Assembly: GCF_025370255.1 (NCBI RefSeq)
Contig: NZ_JAMTCD010000032.1
Location: 1 to 38,868, forward strand
DNA length: 38,868 nt
From: Shewanella holmiensis
GTDB lineage: Bacteria; Pseudomonadota; Gammaproteobacteria; Enterobacterales; Shewanellaceae
Reading direction: 5' to 3'
The notes beneath the pieces were generated by a model. It was not told the origin of the DNA. It saw nothing but the letters and a program-made list of their open reading frames with translations, and did no database searches. Positions 8,487 through 16,355 of the stretch are shown one piece after another. A program made the position numbers and the translations under genes. Every line of letters starts with the position of its first letter. Positions within the stretch are counted from its first letter, which is position 1.

Positions 8487-9356
8487 CTACACTCCCATTT
8501 CAACGGCTTTTTTAGGGGTAAAGCTACTGCCTAATGAGGCGATAATCACTAAGCCGATGGCTGACCACTGCAACAAAGTTAATTGCTCACTTAAAATCAC
8601 CAAACCTGCCAATGCCGCTATCGCGGGCTCAAGACTCATCAACACACTAAAAGTTTGTGTAGGCATATTTCTTAGGGCGATCATTTCTAATGAATAAGGT
8701 AAGGCACTCGACAATATGCCTATCAGTAACCCTAGCGGTAAAACTTGCCAACTGATTAACGCTAATCCCTGGCTTATAGCTCCAACTGGCACTAAAACAA
8801 TGGCAGCAACAGTCATCCCTAAGGCGACAGTAATACCGCCTGAGGCTTGTTTTCCGGTGCGGGTACCAAACAGGATATAGCCCGCCCAACACGCACCCGC
8901 TCCCAACGCTAAAATAACCCCTGTAATATCCAGCCCTTGCGCACTGGACATATCGGGCATCAACAGCAAAATTCCCACAATCGCACAGGCAACCCAAAAT
9001 AAATCGGTTTTACGTTTCGAGCCGAATAAGGCAACGGCTAAAGGCCCAGTGAACTCAAGCGCAACGGCAATTCCTAACGGGATCCTATCGATGGAAAGGT
9101 AAAACAGAATATTCATACCACCTAGACACAAGCCATAGACGATAATACTGCGCCAATCTCGCCCCTGAGGCAAAGCTCGCCAGGGACGAAATACCAACCA
9201 AAGCACTGCTGCAGCAAAGCCCAAACGCAATGCGGTGGTGCCCTCTGGCCCTACTAACGGGAAAAGCTGCTTTGCTAAAGACGCACCAGATTGAATGGTG
9301 ATCATCGCCAGTAAAACACTGCCTATCGCGGTCAGCAGTATGCGGTTAACTTGCAT
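8487..9356 (-). CDS. rhtA: Threonine/homoserine exporter RhtA (EamA family)
   Basis: The 289-residue inner-membrane protein has about ten hydrophobic helices in two EamA repeats. Its segments closely match E. coli RhtA: SGASLAKQLFPLVGPEGTTA, GGMNILFYLSI, PLGIAVALEFTGPLAVALF, ALGAGACWAGYILFG and SALPYSLEMIALRNMPT. RhtA exports threonine, homoserine and related amino acids. The ATG at 9356 (MQVNRILLTAIG), preceded by AGGCG, fits family length; the upstream in-frame extension of 33 residues is unlike the family. Upstream are a TCACATGTGA palindrome (9438-9447) and a CGAAT/ATTCG inverted repeat near 9405, possible regulatory sites. It transcribes away from the fdh locus and is not part of it. Confidence 0.88.
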   Translation of the reverse strand: MQVNRILLTAIGSVLLAMITIQSGASLAKQLFPLVGPEGTTALRLGFAAAVLWLVFRPWRALPQGRDWRSIIVYGLCLGGMNILFYLSIDRIPLGIAVALEFTGPLAVALFGSKRKTDLFWVACAIVGILLLMPDMSSAQGLDITGVILALGAGACWAGYILFGTRTGKQASGGITVALGMTVAAIVLVPVGAISQGLALISWQVLPLGLLIGILSSALPYSLEMIALRNMPTQTFSVLMSLEPAIAALAGLVILSEQLTLLQWSAIGLVIIASLGSSFTPKKAVEMGV

Positions 9357-9505
9357 TAAAAATTCGCCTAAATAAATACTCAATAAGGGGGGAGGCATTT
9401 TACCCGAATAATCCCCATTCGAGTAAAATTTTATCTCGTCACATGTGAAAGCCAATTTACCTAAAAGGTCTATTTAAGTGAGCCTTAAAGTAGATTGATA
9501 TAAAC

Positions 9506-9539
9506 AAAAACACCTTGTTAGCATGCCAACAAGGTGTTT
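9506..9539 (-). terminator. Terminator of the fdhX1A1B1C1 operon
   Basis: A 12-bp perfect stem AAACACCTTGTT / AACAAGGTGTTT (9508-9519 and 9528-9539) with an 8-base loop is followed on the minus strand by a TTTTTGTTT tract. It lies about 35 bases after the fdhC1 stop. Confidence 0.88.
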
Positions 9540-9572
9540 AACGTTTACCCAAATATTAAGTAACTCTGTTTA

Positions 9573-10550
9573 TTACTCTTTGTATTTTAAGGTGCCGTTT
9601 TCTTTGATCTCGTCATACCATAAATTATGGTGCTGACTTGCCCAGTTTTCATCACAATAGCCCGACACCATACACTCCATACCACCTTCAGACATAACGG
9701 TTGCCATAAAGATATGTACAATAGAGAACGCCGTAATAATAATGGCACTCACTGAGTGCAGTACCAACGCGATTAAACTGATAGTTCGGCTAGGTTCAAA
9801 CAGGTTTGGGAATAACAACAACATACCTGATGCAGAAATGACTAGGCCAAATAATGCAAACGCCCAAAACCACATTTTTTCACCCGCGTTAGCAAAACCT
9901 GCATCAGCATGCTTGCCTTTAAACGGACCAAAGTTAATGTATCCACCAACCACCAGCATCCACTTGAGGTCATACATTTTCGGCATTTGGTTTTTAGCCC
10001 ACAACGCGGTCATTAGAAACCAACCTACAACGAAGGGAATCGCCATATAGTCGTGAATCAATTTAGCAGCGTTGATCATGCCCGCCCACACACCATCACT
10101 CACATAAGGTTGGAAGAAAAAGCGTCCAGCTAATAGGGTTAAGCCCGTTAAGATGAGCAGCAAGCAAGGTATTGCCCCTAACCAGTGAATCGATACATCA
10201 AACTTGGACCAGCGATAGACTAACTTACCAGAAAAACCACCGTGCAATTTTGAGATACCATTTACTTTAATAAACAGCACAAATATGATGATCATTCCAA
10301 ATAACGCTGCCATTAATGCTGGCGCCAATAAATCACTACGCAGCTCAAACACACGTAAATCATAGGTATTGATCAATTGATTATGTGCTTGGCCGGTCGA
10401 TGTTGTCACACCTTGAGCACCATCTTTCAACTGTGACCAAATTTGACCTTCTGTCGCGCCTTGTTCAACCTCAGTGGTTGCATTAGCTAATGCCATCACG
10501 CTGAAAAACAAGGTAATCGCCACACCACATGCAATAAGTATTTTTTTCAT
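9573..10550 (-). CDS. fdhC: Formate dehydrogenase gamma subunit (cytochrome b), copy 1
   Basis: The 325-residue product has a signal peptide (cleavage near ALANA) and a short periplasmic segment. Five hydrophobic helices follow at about 75-97, 122-145, 163-185, 225-248 and 257-283. Histidines at about 122, 166, 265 and 279 lie in or near the helices where the FdnI/FdhC family binds two b hemes. The subunit passes electrons from periplasmic FdhB to the quinone pool. The ATG at 10550 has AAGGAT eight bases upstream; the 14 residues before it are discounted. It is the last gene of the downstream fdh operon and closely resembles the copy at 14677-15690. Confidence 0.92.
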   Translation of the reverse strand: MKKILIACGVAITLFFSVMALANATTEVEQGATEGQIWSQLKDGAQGVTTSTGQAHNQLINTYDLRVFELRSDLLAPALMAALFGMIIIFVLFIKVNGISKLHGGFSGKLVYRWSKFDVSIHWLGAIPCLLLILTGLTLLAGRFFFQPYVSDGVWAGMINAAKLIHDYMAIPFVVGWFLMTALWAKNQMPKMYDLKWMLVVGGYINFGPFKGKHADAGFANAGEKMWFWAFALFGLVISASGMLLLFPNLFEPSRTISLIALVLHSVSAIIITAFSIVHIFMATVMSEGGMECMVSGYCDENWASQHHNLWYDEIKENGTLKYKE

Positions 10551-10628
10551 GCTACATCCTTTTGAGTCACTAGGTGTTTGCAAAGCAAACACCTAGGCGC
10601 ACATTTGGACTAACGCCACAATGAGGGA

Positions 10629-11198
10629 TTATCCCCAAATTGCCTTGTTAGACCCACGAGAAGCAACACGCTCACGGAAGATATCCGACACGACGCCAGC
10701 ATCACCTGCAAGCAGCGCTTTAGTTGCACATAGCTCCGCACACATAGGTAACTTACCTTCAGCGATACGATTTGAACCGTATTGCTTACGTTCAGCATCT
10801 GAATGGTTTTCTTCTGGGCCACCGGCGCAGAATGTACATTTATCCATTTTGCCACGACCGCCAAATACTGACTTTTGTGGGAACTGAGGTGCCCCAAAAG
10901 GACAAGCATAAAAACAGTAACCGCAGCCAATACAGGTATTTTTGTCGTGCAGTACGATGCCATCTTCTGTTTTGTAGAAACAATCGGCTGGACACACTGC
11001 CATACAAGGCGCATCACTACAGTGCATACAGGCCACTGAGATAGAGGCTTCACCTGGCACACCATCGTTAATGGTAACAACGCGACGACGTTGAATACCC
11101 CACTCTAATGCAGAGTCGTTTTCGTTCTTACATGCAGTGACACAGCCATTACATTCGATGCAGCGCTTGGTATCACATAAAAATTTCATTGTAGCCAT
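10629..11198 (-). CDS. fdhB: Formate dehydrogenase iron-sulfur subunit, copy 1
   Basis: The 189-residue ferredoxin-like subunit has sixteen cysteines in the pattern for four [4Fe-4S] clusters: CIECNGCVTAC, CMHCSDAPCMAVCP, CIGCGYCFYACP, and CTFC paired with CAELC. It relays electrons from FdhA to FdhC. Unlike E. coli FdnH, it has no C-terminal membrane helix and no signal peptide of its own. It is presumably exported as a complex with the Tat-tagged FdhA and docks on FdhC from the periplasm. The start codon MATMKFLCDT follows GAGGAG about 10 bases upstream. It lies between fdhA1 and fdhC1. Confidence 0.94.
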   Translation of the reverse strand: MATMKFLCDTKRCIECNGCVTACKNENDSALEWGIQRRRVVTINDGVPGEASISVACMHCSDAPCMAVCPADCFYKTEDGIVLHDKNTCIGCGYCFYACPFGAPQFPQKSVFGGRGKMDKCTFCAGGPEENHSDAERKQYGSNRIAEGKLPMCAELCATKALLAGDAGVVSDIFRERVASRGSNKAIWG

Positions 11199-11227
11199 GT
11201 TGGCATTTCTCCTCGCTTAAACTGCAA

Positions 11228-14083
11228 TTACGCTTTTTCAATCTGACAAAGCGATGCTTTGGTTTCCTGCATCTGCGTGACAGGATCATAACCATAAGTC
11301 ATTGCAGTGTTAGCTGACTCACCAATAACGTAAGGCACTGTGCCTTCGGGATAATTTTGCGCTAAACTTTCGCCATGCATCTCACCCGCAAAGTGATAAG
11401 GCATCCAGGTAACGCCTGGTTTAACCCTTGGTGTCACCATAGCTTTAATCTTAATGCGGCCACCCTCAGCGCCTTCTAACCACACTGTGTCGCCATCACG
11501 AAGACCGCGATCAGCTGCATCGGCAGGGTTAATTTCAACAAACATTTGCTGTTGAAGTTCTGCTAACCAAGGATTAGAGCGAGACTCTTCACCACCACCT
11601 TCATACTCAACCAAACGACCTGAGGTAAGTGCTAATGGATACTTAGCCGCAGTGTCTTTCTCTTGAATAGACTTGTACAAGGTCGGTAGGCGATGCACTT
11701 GCATGTCATCATAGGTTGGGTACTTAGCCACTAAGTCACGACGCGGCGTGTATAACGGCTCGCGGTGAACAGGCACTTGATCTGGGAATGTCCAAACAAT
11801 ACAGCGCGCTTTAGCATTACCGTAAGGAATACAACCATGCTTGACTGCCACACGTTGAATACCACCTGAAATGTCGGTTTTCCAGTTTTGGCCTTCTGCA
11901 TGCTTTTTCTCTTCAGCGGTTAAATCATCCCACCAGCCAAGTTGTTTTAACATGTCAGCGGTAAATTCTGGGTAACCGTCTTCAATTTCAGCACCTTTTG
12001 AAAAGCTACCATCAGCAAGGATGTTTTTACCGTTATATTCCACACCGTAACGTGCTCGGAAGTTACCACCACCGTCTTTAACGTGCTTGCTTGTATTGTA
12101 TAAAATTTGGGTACCTGGATGCTTCTGCTCTGGCGTACCCCAACATGGCCAAGGTAAACCGTAGGTTTCACCTTTTGCAGGGCCACCTGCAGCTTCAAGT
12201 GTCTTGTTGCTGAACGAGCCCCAGTTTTGGGTGTGCAACTTAATACGCTCAGGGCTTTGACCTGTCATACCGATAGTCCACATACCGCGGTTAATTTCGC
12301 GAGTAATGTCTTCAATCACTAGCATGTCATTTGCGTCTTTAGCGATACGCTTGGTGTACTCTTTATCAAAGCCAAGCTTTTGCGATAAACGGTACATGAT
12401 TTCTAGGTCGGTTTTCGATTCGAATAACGGCTCGATCACTTTTTCGCGCCACTGCTGGCTACGGCCAGAGTTAGACACAGAACCTTCGGTTTCAAACTGA
12501 GTACATGCTGGTAGCAAGTAAACCCCGTTTTGACGACGATGCATAACACCCGCCATTGTTGGGAAAGGATCCACAACAACAACCGTATCCATTTTATCGA
12601 GTGCATCACGTACATCTGATTGACGGGTTTCAGTGTTAACCGACTGTCCCCAGAAGAAGCCCATACGTACACGATCTTTTTGTGCGAGCTTTTCAGGTGT
12701 TTCTAGCACACCATCATGCCAACGAGAACAAGGAATACCCGGAGTATTCATAGGCACACGGCCAAGATATTCATTTTGGTCAAAGCGTGATTTAACCCAA
12801 TTGATATCAAGGCTCCACACGTTGGTCCAGTGATCCCATGCACCTGAGGTTAAACCGTAATAACCGGGTAAGTTATCAAACAGTAACCCTAAGTCTGTTG
12901 CGCCTTGGACGTTATCATGACCACGGAAGATGTTAGTACCACCGCCCGATACCCCCATGTTGCCTAAGGCTAATTGCAGAATACAGTAAGCACGTGTGTT
13001 GGCGTTACCAACATGATGCTGCGTACCACCCATACACCACACCACGGTACCTGGACGGTTGTCAGCCATTAACTTAGCAGCTTGATAAACTTCTTCTTCG
13101 CTACAGCCAGTAATGTCTGCGACTTCTTTAGGTGGGAATTTTTTCACTTCTTCACGGATGCTTTCCATTTCGAAAACACGTTCTTTGATGAACGTTTTAT
13201 CTTCCCAACCATTTTCAAAAATGTGCCACAACATACCGTAGATGAATGGAATATCGGTACCTGGACGTAAACCACAATGCAGATCCGCGTGCGCAGCAGT
13301 GCGTGAGAATCGAGGATCAACAACAATAATTTTGGCGTTGTTTTTCTCTTTCGCGATTAAAATATGCTGCATAGCCACAGGATGCGCTTCAGCTGGGTTA
13401 GCCCCAATAAAGAAAATCGCATTGGCATTTTGAATATCGTTAAAAGAGTTAGTTTGCGCACCGTAGCCCCAGGTGTTAGCAACACCAGCTACCGTGGTAG
13501 AGTGACAAATACGAGCAGAATGGTCGACGTTATTAGTGCCCCACATGGCTGCAAATTTACGATACATGTAGCAGCCTTCGTTTGAAAACTTAGCGCTACC
13601 CATAAAGTAAAGCGAATCAGGACCAGACTCTTCACGGATTTCCATCATCTTGTCGCCAACTTCGTTAAAAGCTTGCTCCCAAGAAAGTTTTTTCCACTTA
13701 CCGTCTACCAATTTCATTGGGTATTTTAGACGTTTTTCACCGTGGCCATGCTCACGTAAAGCAGCACCTTTGGCGCAATGTCCACCCGCATTGAATGGGT
13801 GGTCAAATGCTGGCTCTTGCCCTGTCCACACGCCATTTTGCACTTCAGCATACAAACCACATCCCACAGCACATGCGCTACAAACCGTGCGCTTAATTTC
13901 AATCGGTGCATTGTGTGGAACATCTTTGGCTTCGGCACGACGCATCATACCCGCACCTAGCATTGACGCTGCGGCGATACTACCTGTAGTCACACCCATT
14001 TGCTTCATAAATTGGCGACGATTGATGCCAAGCTTTGGTGAGTCTGCAGTAGGGGCGATAGTTGACTTACGAGTTAATTTCAT
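11228..14083 (-). CDS. fdhA: Formate dehydrogenase catalytic subunit, copy 1 (Cys type)
   Basis: The 951-residue molybdopterin oxidoreductase carries a Tat signal (NRRQFMKQMG, Arg22-Arg23). A [4Fe-4S] motif uses Cys68, Cys71, Cys75 and Cys103. The active-site motif is DHSARICHSTTVAG with Cys193, His194 and Arg191. The cysteine replaces the selenocysteine found in E. coli FdnG. The enzyme oxidises formate to CO2 in the periplasm. The C-terminal dinucleotide-binding domain contains RSNPWLAELQQQMFVEINP. It is nearly parallel throughout to the copy at 16356-19205. It lies 18 bases after fdhX1. The metal (Mo or W) cannot be told from sequence. Confidence 0.95.
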   Translation of the reverse strand: MKLTRKSTIAPTADSPKLGINRRQFMKQMGVTTGSIAAASMLGAGMMRRAEAKDVPHNAPIEIKRTVCSACAVGCGLYAEVQNGVWTGQEPAFDHPFNAGGHCAKGAALREHGHGEKRLKYPMKLVDGKWKKLSWEQAFNEVGDKMMEIREESGPDSLYFMGSAKFSNEGCYMYRKFAAMWGTNNVDHSARICHSTTVAGVANTWGYGAQTNSFNDIQNANAIFFIGANPAEAHPVAMQHILIAKEKNNAKIIVVDPRFSRTAAHADLHCGLRPGTDIPFIYGMLWHIFENGWEDKTFIKERVFEMESIREEVKKFPPKEVADITGCSEEEVYQAAKLMADNRPGTVVWCMGGTQHHVGNANTRAYCILQLALGNMGVSGGGTNIFRGHDNVQGATDLGLLFDNLPGYYGLTSGAWDHWTNVWSLDINWVKSRFDQNEYLGRVPMNTPGIPCSRWHDGVLETPEKLAQKDRVRMGFFWGQSVNTETRQSDVRDALDKMDTVVVVDPFPTMAGVMHRRQNGVYLLPACTQFETEGSVSNSGRSQQWREKVIEPLFESKTDLEIMYRLSQKLGFDKEYTKRIAKDANDMLVIEDITREINRGMWTIGMTGQSPERIKLHTQNWGSFSNKTLEAAGGPAKGETYGLPWPCWGTPEQKHPGTQILYNTSKHVKDGGGNFRARYGVEYNGKNILADGSFSKGAEIEDGYPEFTADMLKQLGWWDDLTAEEKKHAEGQNWKTDISGGIQRVAVKHGCIPYGNAKARCIVWTFPDQVPVHREPLYTPRRDLVAKYPTYDDMQVHRLPTLYKSIQEKDTAAKYPLALTSGRLVEYEGGGEESRSNPWLAELQQQMFVEINPADAADRGLRDGDTVWLEGAEGGRIKIKAMVTPRVKPGVTWMPYHFAGEMHGESLAQNYPEGTVPYVIGESANTAMTYGYDPVTQMQETKASLCQIEKA

Positions 14084-14101
14084 CGATTACTTGCTCCTAA
14101 A

Positions 14102-14299
14102 CTAACCGCGTAAGCTATCGTAGTAACTGCGAATATGCGCGGTTTCTTGATAACCTTGGGTGTTGGATGTAGTTGTTTTGGTTTCTGTTGCATGGGCAAC
14201 CTTAATACCGGTCGCTGCAATGGCTACGCCTGCAGTCCCACCTAGGGTTAAGGCTTTCAACAAAGATCTGCGATTAAGATCTGGTTGTTGTTTACTCAT
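14102..14299 (-). CDS. Small Tat-signal protein of the fdh operon (FdhX), copy 1
   Basis: The 65-residue protein has a twin-arginine signal (NRRSLLKALTLG), an Ala-rich hydrophobic stretch and a short tail ending YQETAHIRSYYDSLRG. This is the family known as the formate dehydrogenase region Tat target, always found directly before fdhA. The tail motif ET-x-HIR-x-YY is shared with the second copy (ETEHIRNYYASL). Its role is not settled; a small subunit or export partner of FdhA is plausible. The start has a TTGGAGAT ribosome binding site. Confidence 0.85.
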   Translation of the reverse strand: MSKQQPDLNRRSLLKALTLGGTAGVAIAATGIKVAHATETKTTTSNTQGYQETAHIRSYYDSLRG

Positions 14300-14620
14300 A
14301 TCATCTCCAATTGAAAGGCATTGCTTTCAAGATAAAGTCGAATCAGTGCTCGTTTATTGTTGAAACACTGGCTTACGAACGTTCAAACGTGTCGTTTAAT
14401 GTCGGGAGAGATAGTAGAGATAAACGCAAGTCGATTTGTTGATCACAATGGGGGTTTAACGCTTTTTTATTTGTAAAAAAGCCTAAAATGCTTATTAGAT
14501 CACAATCTTAATGTTTGAAATTATAAATGAGCAATTAAATTATTTTTCAGTGACTTAAGATGTTAAATAACTGAAAAACAGTGGTTATGAAACTGTTTTG
14601 TCTCCGTTGAGTAGTTGGAT
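14300..14620 (-). promoter_or_regulatory. Intergenic region between the two fdh operons, probable promoter
   Basis: About 320 bases separate the terminator after fdhC2 from fdhX1, so the fdhX1A1B1C1 operon should have its own promoter here. Two GATCACAA segments (about 14441 and 14496) are half-site-like for CRP, but neither has a good partner half. No confident -10/-35 pair was found. Confidence 0.4.
14311..14330 (-). promoter_or_regulatory. Leader inverted repeat before fdhX1
   Basis: A perfect 7-bp inverted repeat, TTGAAAG (14311-14317) and CTTTCAA (14324-14330) with a 6-base spacer, ends two bases before the ribosome binding site of fdhX1. It could be a leader hairpin near the translation start or an operator. 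Function unproven. Confidence 0.35.
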
Positions 14621-14654
14621 AAAAAAACACCCCAAAGTTACCTTTGAGGTGTTT
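14621..14654 (-). terminator. Terminator after fdhC2
   Basis: A 13-bp stem (14625-14637 with 14642-14654, one G-U pair in the RNA, loop of 4) is followed on the minus strand by seven T residues. It separates the upstream fdh operon from the downstream one. Confidence 0.9.
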
Positions 14655-14676
14655 ATCAATCAAGCATTCAATTCAA

Positions 14677-15690
14677 TCAATCTTGATATTTAATCGCGTT
14701 GTTTGCTTTCAACTCGTCATACCATAAGTTGTGATGCTGAATAGCCCAGTTTTCATCACAATAGCCGGAAATCATCGACTCCATACCGCCTTCACTCAGT
14801 ACCGTTGCCATCCAAATATGTACAATGGTAAAACCGATTAAAATAGCAGCACAAATACCATGAACCAACAATGTAGCGATTGAGGCTTCACGCGGTAAGT
14901 CAAGCAGTGGTAAAACTAGAATCAACCCAGAAATACTGATAAATAGACCAAATATCGCTAAGGTCCAAAACCACATTTTCTCACCAGCATTGGCAAAACC
15001 ACTATCGGGATGCTTGCCTTTAAACGGGCCAAAGTTGATATAGCCGCCTACCACTAAAAACCATTTTAAGTCATACATCTTAAAGGTTTGTAATGGCATC
15101 CACTTGATCATACAAATTAACCAAGACACGATGAAAACCGGTCCTGCCCAATCATGGCTGAATTTACTGGCAGCAATAATACCTGCCCATAAACCTTCAC
15201 TAACGTATGGTTCAATAAAATGTCGTCCAAGCATAATAAATACGCCGGTAAACATTAATATGAAACACGTAATGGCCATAATCCAATGCAACTTAATGTC
15301 AGCCTTGGTCCAACGTTCCATCATTTTACCCGAAAAGCCATGGGCAAGTTTTGCTGGACCGTTAACAAGATAAAAGAATAAAAACGCACCAAATATGCCA
15401 AATATTGCGACAACGATGGCAGGTTTTAAATACGTATTACGTATTTCTTTACCTTGATTACCGGCTTTATTAATTAACACATTGGCTTCAAGTGCTTTAT
15501 CAGTACTGTAACCTGACTCACCCGCCTTCACTGCTCGCCAGAGATCTGCATCGCTGGTAGTCGCTGTTTGTTGTTTACTCGATTGTTCATCCGCTGCATG
15601 TGCCGTCGGCATCACTAAACCGATAGACATTATCAGCGCTAACAAAGCAAACATCATCCGCAGTGATTTGTTTAACGATGTGTTTAACAT
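14677..15690 (-). CDS. fdhC: Formate dehydrogenase gamma subunit (cytochrome b), copy 2
   Basis: The 337-residue product has an N-terminal signal-like helix (cleavage near AHAA), a longer periplasmic segment than copy 1, and five further hydrophobic helices. Likely heme histidines lie at about 135 and 179 and in the last helix region (LLVHGICAAILI and VHIWMA). It hands electrons from FdhB to quinone. Several blocks are identical to copy 1, including KWFLVVGGYINFGPFKGKH, SGYCDENWAIQHHNLWYDEL and the KYQD/KYKE end. The start is the ATG at 15690 with AGGAG five bases upstream; a GTG two codons earlier overlaps that site and is unlikely. Confidence 0.92.
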   Translation of the reverse strand: MLNTSLNKSLRMMFALLALIMSIGLVMPTAHAADEQSSKQQTATTSDADLWRAVKAGESGYSTDKALEANVLINKAGNQGKEIRNTYLKPAIVVAIFGIFGAFLFFYLVNGPAKLAHGFSGKMMERWTKADIKLHWIMAITCFILMFTGVFIMLGRHFIEPYVSEGLWAGIIAASKFSHDWAGPVFIVSWLICMIKWMPLQTFKMYDLKWFLVVGGYINFGPFKGKHPDSGFANAGEKMWFWTLAIFGLFISISGLILVLPLLDLPREASIATLLVHGICAAILIGFTIVHIWMATVLSEGGMESMISGYCDENWAIQHHNLWYDELKANNAIKYQD

Positions 15691-15736
15691 TGTCACTCCT
15701 CATTGGGCTGCAAAAACCGCAGCCCATACTTTGGGT

Positions 15737-16333
15737 TTAGATCATCTCGCCTGTTTTTGGGTTGTAACCCCAAATCACATTTGGATTACCACGCTGTGCC
15801 ATACGCTGACGATAAATGTCAGATACCACACCAGCATCACCCGCAAGCAGTGCTTTTGTTGCACATAGCTCAGCACACATTGGTAGCTTGCCTTCAGCAA
15901 TACGGTTTGCACCGTACTTTTGACGCTCAGCATCTGAATGGTTTTCTTCTGGGCCACCCGCACAGAAAGTACATTTATCCATTTTACCGCGGCTACCGAA
16001 TGCAGTCTTTTTAGGGAACTGCGGCGCACCGAATGGACAAGCGTAGAAGCAATAGCCACAACCGATACAAGTATCTTTGTCATGTAGCACAATGCCATCT
16101 TCTGTACGATAGAAACAATCTGCCGGACAAACAGCCATACAAGGTGCATCGGTACAGTGCATACATGCCACTGAAATAGACGCTTCACCTGGTTGACCAT
16201 CGTTAATTGTCACCACGCGGCGACGTTGAATACCCCACTCTAAAGCAGAGTCGTTTTCGTTCTTACATGCTGTGACGCAACCGTTACACTCGATGCAGCG
16301 TTTGGTGTCACACAAAAATTTCATGACTGCCAT
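15737..16333 (-). CDS. fdhB: Formate dehydrogenase iron-sulfur subunit, copy 2
   Basis: The 198-residue subunit has sixteen cysteines for four [4Fe-4S] clusters in the same order as copy 1 and is almost identical to it for the first 130 residues. It differs mainly by a C-terminal extension (NPNVIWGYNPKTGEMI). It has no membrane helix or signal, so co-export with FdhA2 is expected. The start MAVMKFLCDT has AGGAG about ten bases upstream; the ATG three codons later is an alternative. The gene lies between fdhA2 and fdhC2. Confidence 0.94.
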   Translation of the reverse strand: MAVMKFLCDTKRCIECNGCVTACKNENDSALEWGIQRRRVVTINDGQPGEASISVACMHCTDAPCMAVCPADCFYRTEDGIVLHDKDTCIGCGYCFYACPFGAPQFPKKTAFGSRGKMDKCTFCAGGPEENHSDAERQKYGANRIAEGKLPMCAELCATKALLAGDAGVVSDIYRQRMAQRGNPNVIWGYNPKTGEMI

Positions 16334-16355
16334 AATGGCTTATCTCCTCATCAAG

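Noticed and set aside
10610..11080. A 156-codon minus-strand frame overlapping fdhB1
   Set aside because: It is a shifted-frame shadow of fdhB1, whose sixteen ordered cysteines leave no doubt about the coding frame. The same holds for 15775-16200 over fdhB2.
13505..13507. Possible selenocysteine (TGA) in fdhA1 or fdhA2
   Set aside because: The active-site codon in both genes is an ordinary cysteine codon (Cys193) and no in-frame TGA occurs, so selenocysteine is not used.
13650..14105. A 151-codon plus-strand frame opposite fdhA1
   Set aside because: It is antisense to conserved fdhA1 codons, has no family resemblance and no ribosome binding site; a matching shadow occurs opposite fdhA2.
14430..14505. 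CRP or FNR sites upstream of fdhX1 from two GATCACAA segments
   Set aside because: Only half-sites match; the opposite half at the correct spacing is poor in both.
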